Below, in pieces: positions 9,961-20,987 of a stretch of DNA of 64,000 nt; within the stretch, counting starts at the first letter, position 1, and each line of letters starts with the position of its first letter. This stretch comes from Dama dama (taxonomy: Eukaryota; Chordata; Mammalia; Artiodactyla; Cervidae): assembly GCF_033118175.1 (NCBI RefSeq), contig NC_083688.1, forward strand, positions 331,501 through 395,500. Reading direction: 5' to 3'. A model generated the notes under the pieces. The model was not told the DNA's origin. It saw only the letters and a list, made by a program, of their open reading frames with translations, and did not search any database. The position numbers were made by a program, and so were the translations under genes.

Positions 9961-10261
9961 GAAGCTGACAGAGCCGCGCAGTCGGCTGCGGTGTTCCTAC
10001 CGATACGAGAGACGTGGCAGGACGTCCGAGGGGAAGGCGGTGAAGAAAACTGCAGGGGCTCCAGGCAGGAAGGCCCTCCCGCCTTTCCGGGCCCAAATGG
10101 GTCTGGTTCCACTCTCGCGGGCAGGATTAGCCCGTGCCCAAGGGCGCTAGCCCTCTGCCCCTATTTCCCAATCTCTCGCCCCGAATTCTGGCCTCAGCCC
10201 CCATTTCCCTGTTCTCAAGCCTGCCCCCAGTCTCTGATCTTCGCCGCCCCCCTCCCCTCAC

Positions 10262-10355
10262 GTTCACGATGGTGGAAGGGTGGGCCATGGTTTCCAGCAG
10301 GAGCGTCCAGATCCCGGTGTCCTGAGTCCGCTCAGTCACCAGCCACCAGTAGGAA
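10262..10355 (-). pseudogene. ANO7-like exon relic, QDTGIW
   Basis: The donor is AAC|GTGAGG and the acceptor is probably CCCACTAG. Translation YWWLVTERTQDTGIWTLLLE matches the anoctamin RAQDIGIW signature; the MAHPSTIVN that follows corresponds to the adjoining transmembrane start. Confidence 0.75.
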
Positions 10356-10719
10356 CTAGTGGGCATCCGGTAAGATCTTCACTAAGCTGCTCAGGAGAGC
10401 AAACAGGGGAGCAGGTGACGAATATGGTGATGAATCCAAACTGCAGCACTGGGGGCTGGGGAGTGTCAGACCGGCATCACCGCCCCTGCTGGGTCAGCCC
10501 CCCACCAAGCGTCCCTGCTGCACCACATGTCCGTTTCCAGGTGTTCCTCAAAGAGGCCCCTGCCGTGGATAAGCTCAGAGTCCTCCTTCCAACACCCCTA
10601 CTCCTGCCTGATCCATCTGGATGTCCCCAAGCCCCAGCAGCTGTCTCTTCTGCTGCCAGGCCTTCAGCTTCCTGGGACAGACGAAGCCATTTCTATGCTC
10701 CCAGTCCCTTGGAGCTAGG

Positions 10720-10850
10720 CACCACGGTCATTCCCACTTTACAGATGAGGACATGGAGACTCAGAGACCTTGCCCAGGGCTCCCCCAGTTGTGAATGGTG
10801 GTGCCAGGGCTCAAGTCCTTGTTTGCTGGACTCCAGAGTCCAGGATTCTT
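10720..10850 (+). repeat. MIR fragment
   Basis: CCCACTTTACAGATGAGGAC and the following AGAGACCTTGCCCAGGGCT are typical of MIR. Confidence 0.6.
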
Positions 10851-11124
10851 AAAATCTGCGCTTCCTATACAGCCATTCTTGGTCTCCGGAAGCCCTTCCC
10901 CTCTATAAAATATGAAAAGAGAGCCCCCTCTCTCCCGTTCAGCATATCATTTAATCCACTCAGCTCTCTTGGAGAGGTATGTCCCATAAACAAAGTCAGA
11001 GCTTACAGAATGCAGAACTAGGACTTGTGTTCCTGTGTCCTGACCCCTAATCAGGGGTTTTCTGCTTAGCTCTCATAAAGTCCCCCTGCCCCAGCCTGAC
11101 TAGGCCCAACCCCCAGGTTGTCCC

Positions 11125-11230
11125 CTGTACCCACAGCCTGGTGAACTCCTCCACTTTGCTGGCCAGCTGTCTGCCCGCCGTGGTGCTGAAGGGCTACTAA
11201 CCTTAGGAAGGCAGCCTCCAGGCCACACTG
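11125..11230 (-). pseudogene. ANO7-like exon relic with frameshift
   Basis: The upstream part reads CGLEAAFLRL in one frame; the downstream part reads TTAGRQLASKVEEFTRLWVQ in another. Together they mirror the contiguous anoctamin segment that begins with a conserved Cys and ends VGKQ..NN..EV. Either a frameshift or a small intron gain separates them. Confidence 0.5.
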
Positions 11231-11829
11231 TAACAGGCAGACACGTGGCACCCTACTCAGAGCTTAGGGGCTGGCCTCAGAGGCAGATCCTGCCCTGCCA
11301 TACCTGAGGGGTGATGCCCCCCACCCCTCAAGAGGTGGGCTCTCTGGGCGAGGATACTTGCATCCCCGATCCATATGCCAAGCAGCCCGCTGTACTCATC
11401 AGGGCACCCCACAAAACCTCAGGCCCACTGGACCTGTTGGCAATGTGCCCCCCCTCTCTGGATCCAGGCCACAGCTAAACTCCAGGCGGAGGCAGACCCC
11501 CTGTCCCTGCTGTGCCCCTGAGCCTCTGGCCTCCCACCCGTTGAGAGAGAACTCTGGCAACCGGGCTGCTGGGACGTCTTGTCCCACTGCCCCCAGTTAG
11601 GCCACGTTCCCAAGACCTGTTGGGACCATGGCCCATATCTACTGCTCAACCCATGAGAAGCCAGTTGAGTATTTCTGGGCCAGAAAGAAGGAGTCATGCT
11701 GCTGAGGGGGATGGGGTGTGGGTTCTTTTGGTGATGCTCTCTCCCATTCCTGCCAAATGACAATGGCAATTACACAGTAACACCACCTCCTGGGAGTCTC
11801 GCCCTTGAAAACTCCTGATCTGTCTTTGT

Positions 11830-11960
11830 TAAAAACTGAAGCTCCCAGAGGGAAGGCCCAGCTCTGGTCCATTTCTGTGACCCCAGCATCCAGTCCAGGG
11901 CGCTCAGTAGAAAGGCCCCCACAAAGATGGTGAGGAGCCCAAATGTCAGGAATGGGAGGT
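11830..11960 (-). repeat. L2/MIR-like old repeat
   Basis: On plus, GTGACCCCAGCATCCAGTCC and GCGCTCAGTAGAAAGG resemble the L2/MIR core consensus (AGCACAGTGCCTGGCA... CTCAATAAAT). The hydrophobic reading frame across it is therefore not taken as an exon. Confidence 0.4.
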
Positions 11961-12274
11961 GGGGTATCAGACCTGTGCCACTCAGTGACGGTTGGGTGAA
12001 TGAGTGAATGCAGGTGTTAGTTTCACGTTTACCCAATGATGTGTTGGTATATTACAGCTGAGAAAACTGAAGTCCAGGGAAATCAAGCGCCAACTTCAAA
12101 GTCAACAACAAGATGTCAGTAGAGACAAACCTAGAGGCTCAAGGACACTGCCACTCTGCTGGGACTTCACTGGGAATCAGCAGCCTTGGTCAGGGGCCCT
12201 CACCTGCTTTGAAGAATGCTGCATAGAAGGGAGCGGAGTAGAAATTGACAAATTGGAAGATGAAGACTTTAAAA

Positions 12275-12545
12275 GATTGATTTTATTTATGTATTTTGTT
12301 TTTGGCCGCACTGGTCCTTCATTGTTGTGTGCGAGCTTTCTTGAGGTGCTGCAGCTGGGGGCTGCTCGTCGCTGCAGTGGGCGGGCATCTCGCTGCGGTG
12401 GCTCCAGGCACACGACTCAGTAGTCGTGCCTCCCAGGCTCTAGAGCACAGGCTCAATAGTTGTAGCGCATGAGCTTAGCTTCTCCATGGCATGTGGGATC
12501 TTCCTGGATCAGGGGTCGAACCCGTGTCTCCTGCATTGGCTGTCC
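12275..12545 (-). mobile_element. CHR-2-like long SINE
   Basis: T-rich start, GGCCGCACTGGTCCTTCATT, then GGCATGTGGGATCTTCCTGG, and CGAACCCGTGTCTCCTGCAT near the head. Confidence 0.75.
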
Positions 12546-13192
12546 TCCAGTGCCTAACCTTACCAAACCTTACATCCTCCTGATGTCAGGGGAGGGTGGA
12601 AAAGTGACCCAGGCAAACTGTCTGGAAGAGCCAGCTTTGTATCCTTTGACTCCAAAGTCAGAGCTGTTCCCAGCATGCCTTGTGGCCTGTGAGTACCGCA
12701 GGGAGCAGAGTTCTGGGGCTGCAGGGCGGAGCTGGGCGTCACCTCCTCTCCCTGGAAGTCACTGCAGTCTCCCGGGGTGGGGGGGGAGGGGGTGTAAGTG
12801 TGGTGCTTTTGTGCTTCTGGTGCACCAGGAAAGCCATGGCCCAGAAAGGCAGGAAGTGCTAAGAATGCAGTTCCCGGATGGACCAAGAGATAGCCCCTCT
12901 GTAAAGAAGGGAGAGCAGGCACACCGCAGGGCAGGGCCGAGCCCGGGGCTGGGCCCCTTCCTCTCTTCCCTGACTCACCTTGGCCATGGGGCAGACCTTG
13001 GAAATATTCTGTGTGGCACAATCTCACAGAGTGGGCGTATGAGGAAGGAACCCCTGCAGCACAGATGTCCTCCCTGTGAGCAAAGTGTACCCATCCTGGG
13101 AGGGTCTATCCTCAACCAGTCAGCGGTCCCAGCCCACAGAGCCCATCCCCACCCCACCCCTGAGCACTCCCAGTCATAAGGTGCATTGTTAC

Positions 13193-13266
13193 CGTGGCGA
13201 CTAGGCAAGAGATGAAGACCAGGGTGCCCAGCAGAACACCAGGCGACAGCAAGGCTGTGTAGAAAG
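13193..13266 (-). pseudogene. ANO7-like exon relic, first membrane span
   Basis: Acceptor CCCTGCAG and donor CACG|GTAACA. The frame reads FYTALLSPGVLLGTLVFISC and then LVAT, aligning with the anoctamin-7 FYTGWLLP...VGTLVFL span. The phase joins correctly to the preceding relic exon. Confidence 0.8.
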
Positions 13267-13346
13267 CTGCAGGGGTGACAGACAGCACGTGAGCCTCTGG
13301 CTCTGTGCTCAACCCCAGCTCCCAGCGGTCACCCCACCAGGTGCAC

Positions 13347-13400
13347 CTATCCAGGCAAAGCAGACAGTCACCTTCTCCCCTGTCTGTGCTATCATCCCCA
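13347..13400 (-). pseudogene. ANO7-like exon relic, GEKVxxxFAWxG
   Basis: TGEKVTVCFAWIG matches the anoctamin FGEKVALYFAWLG motif and ends ATAG|GTGCAC in the phase needed by the next exon. The 5' border is unclear; the frame stays open beyond it. Confidence 0.7.
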
Positions 13401-13560
13401 GTGACCCAGGATGAGTACAACAATTGTCAAGGGTTGAGGTCTGTACCAGGCACCTGGTACCCAGCAAATCACAGAGGCCCAGAGGGAGGAAAGGCAGGAG
13501 GCCTACAGGGAAGTTCCAGAATTCTCTCCTGATGGCCCTGCGATGGAAGAAAGCTGAGTT

Positions 13561-13664
13561 TGTGGCATCTCCATCTTGCGCAGTGGGTGGGCGGCAGTGC
13601 AGACTGCCTGGGCCAGCAGACAGGCAGTGCCCACCTCTGCGAGTTTCTCTAGGATCTCTGCCAC
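13561..13664 (-). pseudogene. ANO7-like exon relic, N-terminal domain
   Basis: Acceptor TCTGGCAG, then VAEILEKLAEVGTACLLAQA and VCTAAHPLRKME. This resembles the anoctamin-7 ILFEILAKT...LLAEGVLSAAFPLHD region. It supports a relic that extends upstream of the membrane domain. Confidence 0.6.
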
Positions 13665-14502
13665 CTGCCAGAAAGAATTCTGCCATCAACTCAGCCCATT
13701 TAAGGTCCCGGGTGGACCCTCCCCAGGCAATTGACTCACTACTCCTTGCCGCTGGGGAAACAGGGGTCGTGGAAAGCTCTGCCCGGGAATCTGTGCCCAG
13801 AGCAGGGGCCGAAGCTGAAGCCTCCGCCGAATGCGAGACCTAACACAAGGGGGCGCAGTGTTTAGGCCGGGGAGAGAGGGACAAACTGCCAGCTGCTGAA
13901 ACCGCAGAGCCCTTCTCCCAACCAAGTTCTGCCTGGGCTGGGTGTGTTCCCGCCAGGCGATCACCTGAGGGGGCTGAACGGGCAGGATCGGGGGCGTTAG
14001 GGCACCGCCGGGGCCTCAGGCTGCGGACAGGACAGGCCTGAAACCTAAAGTGAGTCAAGCAGTTGTCTCCCTGGCAAACCCAGGAGGAGCAGACGAGCCT
14101 GGATCTGGCTAAAGCCCTTTCCCTCGGCAGGAGGCCCCGCCCGCCCGCGCACCCGGAGAGCTCGGAACGGGACGGGCACGCGCGGCTGCAGAGGTGGCTG
14201 AGGCGAAGGCGCAGCTGTAGCTCTGCAGACTCGTCTGAGTCCGGCTGGGGGGTCCTCAGCGGCCCCGGCAGGGACTCCACTACCAGGGAGTACCCCGCCC
14301 CGTCCCACCCCTTCCACCTTCAGCCACGCGCGCAGGCTCAGTTCCTCTGAGTAGCCCGCCGGCTGCTCCCAAGACGCGCTGCTCGGTGCTCCGCGGGACT
14401 GCACTCCTTGAGGGGCCGGAATCTCCGGATGACCCAGGGCCCGGAGCCCCGCCTGTCATGATCCCTCCTGGGACGGACAGATCGCCTTCAGCGCGAGGGC
14501 CC

Positions 14503-15092
14503 TTGTTGTTGAGTTGCTCACTCGTGTCCGACTCTTTGCTACCCAAAGGACTGCATGCAGCACGCCAGGCTTCCCTGTCCATCACTGTCTCCCCGAGTTT
14601 ACTCAAACTCATGTCCATTGAGTCAGTGATGCCATCCAACCATTTTTTCCTCTGCCGTCCCCTTGAACTCCAGCCTTCAATCTTTCCCAGCATCAGGGTC
14701 TTTTCCAGTGAGTCAGTTCTTTGCGTCAGGTGGACAAAGTATTGGAGCTTCAGCTTCAGCATCAGCCCTTCTAATGAATATTCAGAACTGATTTCCTTTA
14801 GGATTGACTGGTTTAATCTCCTTGCAGTCCAAGGGACTCTCAAGAATCTTCTCCAACACCACAGTTCAGAAGCATCAATTCTTCGGCGCTCAGCTTTCTT
14901 TACTGTCCAACTCTCACACCCATACATGACTACTGGAAAAACCATAGCTTTGACTAGACTGACCTTTGTCGGCAAGTAATATTTCTGCTATTTAATATGC
15001 TGTCTAGGTTGGTCATAACTTTCTTCCAAGGAGCAAGCGTTTTTTAATTTCATGGCTGCAGTCACCGTCCGCAGTGATTTTGGAGCCCAAGC
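14503..15092 (-). mobile_element. BovB LINE 3' fragment (~590 bp)
   Basis: On plus it begins TTGTTGAGTTGCTCACTCGT and runs through CTCATGTCCATTGAGTCAGT, CCCAGCATCAGGGTCTTTTC and TTTCATGGCTGCAGTCACCG. The minus strand reads the BovB RT C-terminus (RTDSLEKTLMLGKIEG, RRFLRVPWTARRLNQSILK). It is truncated at its 5' end. Confidence 0.9.
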
Positions 15093-15646
15093 CGCCTTCA
15101 ACAATAGCTTTCACTTGCATTTCACTTGCATTTTCAAACGAGGGGGAACTAGCACCCTCACTTTACAAACGTGGAGATAAACGCTGAGCAGGCCGCTGTC
15201 ATACAGTAGTGGCTGCCCGTTTCCGTTGGTTGGACTCCTCCAATGTGCTGACTGGGGCGGAGTGCTTTACACACTCGCGCATTGAATCACCACAGCCCCT
15301 CTATAGCGCCGACACTAGGGTAAAGTCCATTTTACAGATGAGGTGCTTAAGTCACTTGCACAGTTTAGAGGGCTCATTAGGGGAGTACACGCACCCGTCT
15401 CTGCAGCGCCCACCTGCTCCAGGAGCCCAGCCGCTCGCAGTTTCTGCTGGAACTTATCAGAGGTTTGTAGGAGTTGCTGCCGCTAGGTGGGCCGCGGGGA
15501 TCTCAATTTCTACCACAGGAGTGCTCATTCCCTCCCATCACGGTGGCAGGAGGGCGGTTAGGGACGGGGTGCCCCACCCTATCCCCACTCCACCCTGGGC
15601 GAAGAGCTGGGAGCTGCATTTATGAGTCCCCCTAAGGCCCAAATTA
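15092..15646. other. Non-coding stretch with MIR-like remnants
   Basis: TTTACAGATGAGGTGCTTAA near 15331 suggests a MIR fragment. No exon is supported. Confidence 0.35.
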
Positions 15647-15649
15647 AGC

Positions 15650-15852
15650 ATGAAAATGGGTCAGCGGGTAAAGAATCTGCCTGCAGTGCAGGAGACACGG
15701 GTTCGATTCCTGGGTTGGCAAGATCTCCTGGAAGAGGGAATGGCAACCCAGTCCAGTACTTTTGCCTGGAAGATTCCATGGACAGAGGAGCCTGGGAGGC
15801 TACAATCCATAGGGCTGCAAAGAGTCAGACACCACCGAGCGACTAAGCACGA
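15650..15852 (+). mobile_element. Bov-tA SINE with 14-bp TSD
   Basis: GGGTAAAGAATCTGCCTGCA, GGGTTCGATTCCTGGGTTGG and AAGAGTCAGACACCACCGAG identify it. AAGGCCCAAATTAA flanks it at 15633-15646 and 15855-15868. Confidence 0.9.
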
Positions 15853-16369
15853 TCAAGGCCCAAATTAAAGGAAATAGTTTGCGCCCACAACAGCGATCAG
15901 GACTAGTTGGAAGGAGGAACTGCCCATTACAGGAAAAGGGCAGGATTCCTCCGGAGATAAGACCCTTCTTGCCTCCCTGTAAGAGACGCACTGTGGGCTG
16001 GCTACTCCTGCTGCTCGAGGTAAGCGAGTCCTGCCTGGCCCCAGTCTCACGGATTTTGATCGTCCATCCTGGATGAAAAGCTGCCGCTGGAGTCCGGCGC
16101 AAATGCCGCCAGGGAGACGCAGCGCTCCGGGTCCTCTGGGTCCTCATCCTCTGTGCTGTCACCGTCCCAAGGGCAACAGGACCGGTGGGGGGAGAGGACC
16201 CCAGTGCAGGAGCAGGGCCAGAAGCTCCAACACGACCCAGCTGGGCCCTCTCCGCCCAGCAGCCCCTGCTCCTGGCTGAAGGTGAAGCGCGATCGGGGCC
16301 CCTTCTGCGTCTCCTCCACTTGCTGTCTCTCCCCAGAAACGTCACCACTACTTAAGGAACAACGGTGAC

Positions 16370-16540
16370 AAACAGCAGCCAGCATTTGCTGGGCCCTTAA
16401 TTCAGGGCCTGGCCCAGGGTCTTACCCGCATTCACTTGTTGCAACTTAGAGGTTAAATGAGAGGGAGCTATTGTTTTCTCCATTTTACAGATGAACACAG
16501 AAGTAAAGTGAACACTTCAAAGTCACAGTTTTCACCTTCC
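16370..16540 (+). repeat. MIR SINE
   Basis: CATTTGCTGGGCCCTTAATT, then TCTCCATTTTACAGATGAAC and AAAGTCACAG, in MIR order. Confidence 0.6.
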
Positions 16541-16734
16541 TTCTGGGTCATCATCGCAAGCCTCTGTCAGCCTCCTTTGCTCCTAGGAACCACACTTTCC
16601 AGAATAGAATTGAACACCAATTCTCCCCTTCACCTTGCCCGCACCGTCCCAGCCTCTGGATCTGAGGTCACAGGGAGGGAGGGGTCCCCGGAGGGAGGGG
16701 CCCCCCAACACCCCCTTGCATGCACGCCTGCCAA

Positions 16735-16930
16735 GTCCTCTCAGCCGTATCTGATTCTTTGCGGCCCCATGGACTACAGCCCGCTAGGCTCCTCTGTCCA
16801 TGGGATTCTCCAGGCAACAGTACTGGAGGAGGTTGCCATGCCCACCTCCAGGGGGTCTTTCCGACCCAGGGATTGAACCCGCATCTCTTATATCTCCTGT
16901 ATTGGCAGGCAGATACCACTAGCACCACCT
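16735..16930 (-). mobile_element. Bov-tA SINE
   Basis: Plus strand reads CTGATTCTTTGCGGCCCCAT, GGGATTCTCCAGGCAACAGT and GATTGAACCCGCATCTCTTA, then a tRNA-like end. Confidence 0.88.
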
Positions 16931-17544
16931 TACCCCCAGTTTGGACTCTGGCGATTTGCCTCCACGTACAACTCTAACTTGTCCTGGGCCTTGAACCCCA
17001 GGCCTCCCTTTGGGCACTGCTCCCCACCCCTTCCCCCGTCTGTTCCATGGCAAGGGGAGGAGGATGGGGGTGGGGTGGGGTCACAGCTGCCACCAGGGTA
17101 CCCGGGGGGCAAGGAGACCCAGGGCAGGACCCGGAAACGCCACCCGTCTGGACTCATGCGTGACTCTGGAGGCCCTGCCCGGCAGACTCTGCGGGTCTGG
17201 CCCCCTCCTCCCCTTCCTCATCCTGGGACCAGGCACCTCGCTGGAGTTCCGCGTTGTCTACAAGGCCAGGCTTGGCTCGCGGCCAGCGGGAGCCTCACCT
17301 ACTGGCGCTCTGCAGCCTGGGAAGGGCGGGGGAGGCACAGTGCTGTATTCTCCCTCCTGCAGGCAGCCCCAGGCTTCTCACTGGAAGAGCAGGACCAGGT
17401 GGGATCCTGAGGAGCAGGACCCAGAAGATGCCACTGGAGGGTGGGGGGACAGTCCGGGGGAACGGGGCACAGCTAGGAGCATCACGGAGGCTCTGCGGCT
17501 CCGCAGTCCCAGAGGAACGCCTGACTCAGCATCCCACCCTTAGA

Positions 17545-18080
17545 CCACTGGACTTCTGTAACAACCCACAAACTAGGTGGCTTATAAACAATAGAAATAT
17601 GTTTCACACTGGAGGCTGGGAGTCCAAGAGCAAGGCATCACCACCATCCAGTTCTGAAGAGGGCCCTCTTCCTTGTCCAGCCAGCACTTTTTCTGTGTCC
17701 TTAGATGGTGGAAGAGTCTAGGGGGCGCTCTGTGATCTCTTTTATAAGCGCACTAATCCCAATCATGAGGGCTTTGTCCTTATGACCGAAAAGTGAAAGT
17801 TAAAGTCGCTCAGTTGTGTCTGACTCTTTGTGACCCCATGGACACACCTGTCCTCTGTCCATGGGATTCTCCAGGTAAGAATACTGGAGTGGGTTGCCAG
17901 TCCCTTCTCCAGGGGATCTTCCCAATCTGGGGATCGAACCTAGGTCTCCTGCATTGCAGACAGATTCTTTACTGCCCGGGCCACCAGGGAAGCCCCCTTA
18001 TGACCAAATGCCCTCCCAAAAGCCCCTAACACCATCACACTGGGGATTAGGACTTCAATCTATAAATTCGGGGTGACATA
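17545..18080 (-). mobile_element. MaLR-type (MLT1/MST) LTR interrupted by Bov-tA
   Basis: ACAAACTAGGTGGCTTATAA, CTTTTATAAGCGCACTAATC and the end GGGATTAGGACTTCAATCTA follow the reversed MaLR LTR consensus. A Bov-tA splits it at 17790-17995. Confidence 0.7.
17791..17995 (-). mobile_element. Bov-tA SINE with TSD
   Basis: AAAGTCGCTCAGTTGTGTCT, TTCTCCAGGTAAGAATACTG and TTTACTGCCCGGGCCACCAG. The flanks CCTTATGACCGAAA and CCTTATGACCAAAT are the target duplication, inside a MaLR LTR. Confidence 0.9.
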
Positions 18081-18086
18081 ACCATT

Positions 18087-18215
18087 CATGATGGCATCAC
18101 TGACTCAGTGGGCATGAGCTTGAGCAACTCCGGGAGATGGTGAAGGACAGGGAAGCCTGGAGACTCTTTGAGGTCGCAAAGAGTTGGACATAACTGAGCA
18201 AATGAACAACAACAA
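18087..18215 (+). mobile_element. BovB 3'-end fragment
   Basis: GATGGCATCACTGACTCAGT, GGGCATGAGCTTGAGCAACT and GAGTTGGACATAACTGAGCA are in BovB sense orientation. Confidence 0.85.
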
Positions 18216-19080
18216 ACCATTCAGTTCAGAGCACTCCCCATCTCCAGGGAAGGGGGCTGGGAAGGGAAGAGGTCTGGGGGTCTTGACAAACAGCACCAGG
18301 GTGGGCTGCAGCACATATACCCCCAGCCCAGCCCTGGAGAGGACAGTGCCTCCTCCCACCAGCTGCCCGCCAGAGCCCTCGTGTCTGTGGGCTCAGGGCC
18401 CCGAGGGGCAGACACGGCCACTCTCTTCCCAAGGGTCCCTGTAGTCAGGGCTCAGCTGAGCTAGCCTGGGGCACCACCCTTTCCTCAGGCTGCCGCAGGG
18501 CCCACAGAAGGAGCAACAGGATATCCGTTTTTGAGCTACTGTGAGGTTTAACCTAATGTTGGAATTTCTGGCACCAAAATGGGGACATCACCTTCCTGAC
18601 CTCCGGTGGCCTTCTGACACTCCGCAGAATGGCCTGTCTCCAAGGTGCTTTATCTAGAGACTGGCTCTGCTCGACGGTCTGTCCACCTTGGGCACTGCCT
18701 GTACGTTTGTTCACCCCTCTTCCTCCTGTGTGAACCTACCACACAACTTGTGGCGTCCAGTGCAAAACTGTGGAAAAATTATTAAGAAAGTCAAGATGGC
18801 AACAGCAGAGCGTTAAACCACAGCAGGCAGGCATGGGGCCGCCACGTGCAGGGCCCCCAAGTGCAGACGGCTCAGGGCCATGCCCATGAAGCCGGTCAGT
18901 GTTCATGTATGTGTGTGTGTGGCTTGCACACACATTCTCTGCGCGTTTGCGCCCTGACTCTGCCCACAGCCCACCTGCAGGGCCAGCCTCCAGCTTCGAG
19001 GAGAATCTCGGCTCTGAGCGCTCTCCTGCCTTCAGCTCCTCGGTCTCCGCACTTGGGAGGCCCCCGGGCTCAGTCTGCTG
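18216..19080. other. Non-coding stretch, no confident feature
   Basis: Only a short TGTGTG tract near 18907-18920 stands out. No exon with usable borders and family similarity was found. Confidence 0.3.
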
Positions 19081-19262
19081 AGGGCATGCTCAGTCGTGTC
19101 TGATTCTTCGAGACACTATGGACGCAAAGGCTCCTCTATCTATGGATTTTCCAGGCAAGAATGCTGGGGTGGGTTGCCATTTCCTTCTTCAGAGGATCTT
19201 CCTGACCCAGCGATCAAACCCGCGTCTCTTGCATCTCCTGCACTGGCAGGCGGATTCACAAA
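19081..19262 (-). mobile_element. Bov-tA SINE
   Basis: GCTCAGTCGTGTCTGATTCT, TTTTCCAGGCAAGAATGCTG and GATCAAACCCGCGTCTCTTG. Confidence 0.88.
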
Positions 19263-20244
19263 CACTACAGCAGCATGGGGCCTGGGCTTAGAGGGGCTGA
19301 GAGAGCAGCTGGGACGGCAGATGGCCTGTTCAAGTCCCAGCCCTGGTGTGGTCCCCACTTTGTTCTTACCCAGAGAGATGGGAATTGTCAACTCTCTGAA
19401 TGGACCAGTGCTTGCCAGCGCCCTGCCCCACTGTGGGGAGGATCAGGGCTACTTCTCCAGAGCAGCCTCTGCTCTTGGCGGAGCTGGTGCCCAAGAAGGA
19501 TGCTGAAGAGATAACCAGCTGGGATGCGGGGCCCCCACCAAGGGTATCCATGGCTGCAAGGTCACATTCAGGTCAAAAGGCCGCCTTTGCGGGGTCCTAC
19601 CTTGCACTAGCTGGTGGGTAAAGTCTACTGGAGCCAAGAGCACAGAGGAAGGGGCCACAGCAGGGCTGCAGGCTGCAGTGGGACACGCGGTGACCCAAGA
19701 GCGGGCGTCGGCCTATGGGCGGTGCAGGCTGTGAGGCTTGGGTCCTGCCCGGGGACATTCCGTCCCTGGGGCGTGGGATAAGCTCCAGTCTCAGCTCTGA
19801 ATCTGAGTCAGGGGTAAGAAGTTGCTAAAATCAACGCTTTAGGGCCTGGGAAGTGTTGAGAAGCCTGCAGGCAGTGCCCAGGGTGGACAGACCGGCAAGC
19901 AGTTGTGGGCAGGCCACCAGGGTGCTTAGGAGCCTGCTGTGCGCCAGGGGGAGAGGGGCAGCATCTAGTGAGGTGTGTGTGGGCCTGAGTCCACGAGGTC
20001 CAGGTGGCCACGCCTGTGAGTGTGCGGTGTGCAGAGTGGCCCTCTGGAGAGGGGCCTCTGAGGGTCTGCGGGCTGCCTGGCCATCCAGGGCCCTTCCAGC
20101 TGGGTCAAACTCAGGCCAGCCCTCTGCCCAGGGCCCATCTATGGACCAAAGACAGTGTCATCAGGGAGAGAAATTCTAAATGCCGGCTTGTAGGCACTTG
20201 CCCCCCACACCCTACCCCGTACTTGAGCCTGCATTCTCTAGCGT

Positions 20245-20385
20245 CTGGCTAATACAGGGGGCGCAGGTTTGATCTCGGGTCAGGGAACTGAGACCCCACG
20301 TGCCGCAGGGCAGCCAACCCGTACACCGCAACCAGAGAAGTCCGCAGGCCACAGCAAAGACCCAGTGCAGCCAGAACAAAAAGGC
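20245..20385 (+). mobile_element. CHR-type SINE, diverged
   Basis: AATACAGGGGGCGCAGGTTT, GAACTGAGACCCCACGTGCC and AAAGACCCAGTGCAGCCAGA match the body and tail of the family. Confidence 0.7.
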
Positions 20386-20987
20386 ACCAGAGTGCTGCGA
20401 GCCTTGTGGAGACACAGGTGGACTCCATTTCCCAGCCTCCCCGTGGCTCTCCGAGGCCATATGACTAGGTTTCAGCCAATGAACGGCGGGCAGGAATGAG
20501 GCATGGGCTGCGCCAGCCTTAGGCCAGGTCACAGAGACCTGCTGGGCGACCACCCACCTGCCTGCTCCCCTTCTGCTGACCGGGTGTTGATGGCCCAGGA
20601 CAAACTGGGAGGAAGCTCAGCGAGGATCTCAGGCCTGGGTCTTTGAATGCATGTTCGGAGCGGGCCCCACACCCGCCTTCACCTCCACCAGAGGTGGGAC
20701 ACAGGAAGAAACATCTGTGAAGTAAAGCCACCGCGAGCGCAGGGTTTATCGGGGACAGCAGACGGTGTCACCTCAGCTAACACGGGCTCCTGACCGAAGA
20801 TGCTTGAGATCTGGGGCCCAGATGAGGCACCCGCTCCCCGTCACCCTCTGAGACGCTGCAGGCGGCGCTGAGGAGACACTCATGCCCTCGGGCCCTGCAC
20901 GTACAGGGCCTCAGTTTCCAGAAGTCCGGGTGCCCGGGGTGAGCGAGGAGGTCGGGGACCCCCAGAGACCGTTGCCGGGAGCCGGCA

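Larger units (their letters stand above)
8601..13664 (-). pseudogene. Anoctamin-7-like gene relic (ANO7L1/ANO7P1 counterpart)
   Basis: Six collinear minus-strand segments resemble anoctamin 7 (TMEM16 family, multi-pass scramblase/channel-like proteins). 13664-13561: VAEILEKL...LLAQAVCTAAHPL. About 13400-13347: TGEKVTVCFAWIG. 13266-13193: FYTALLSPGVLLGTLVFISC, the first membrane span. 11230-11125: a CGLEAAFLRL / GRQLASKVEEF segment. 10355-10262: ERTQDTGIWTLLLETM. 9424-9329: PRYKGFCDAKRNLTL...LAVRLVFIIAFE. A further segment, 8710-8601, gives VRRDLAKQALANNAEALLGS. Several splice borders and phases are intact. However, 11.1-11.2 kb needs a frame change, the last segment has an in-frame TAG, and exons for the second to fourth spans are not found. 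Human ANO7L1 (ANO7P1) lies at this syntenic position as I recall. Decayed pseudogene is likely, but a shortened transcribed gene is not excluded. Confidence 0.7.

Noticed and set aside
11770..12036. Hydrophobic minus-strand frame (LTFGLLTIFVGAFLLSALDW) resembling an anoctamin membrane span
   Set aside because: It is out of order relative to the other anoctamin-like segments and overlaps an L2/MIR-like repeat, so the similarity is probably chance.
16047..16385. Minus-strand frame with acidic stretch DSTEDEDPEDPERC and a donor-like end
   Set aside because: No family match and no partner exon of fitting phase. I considered an N-terminal exon of the anoctamin relic but saw no real similarity.
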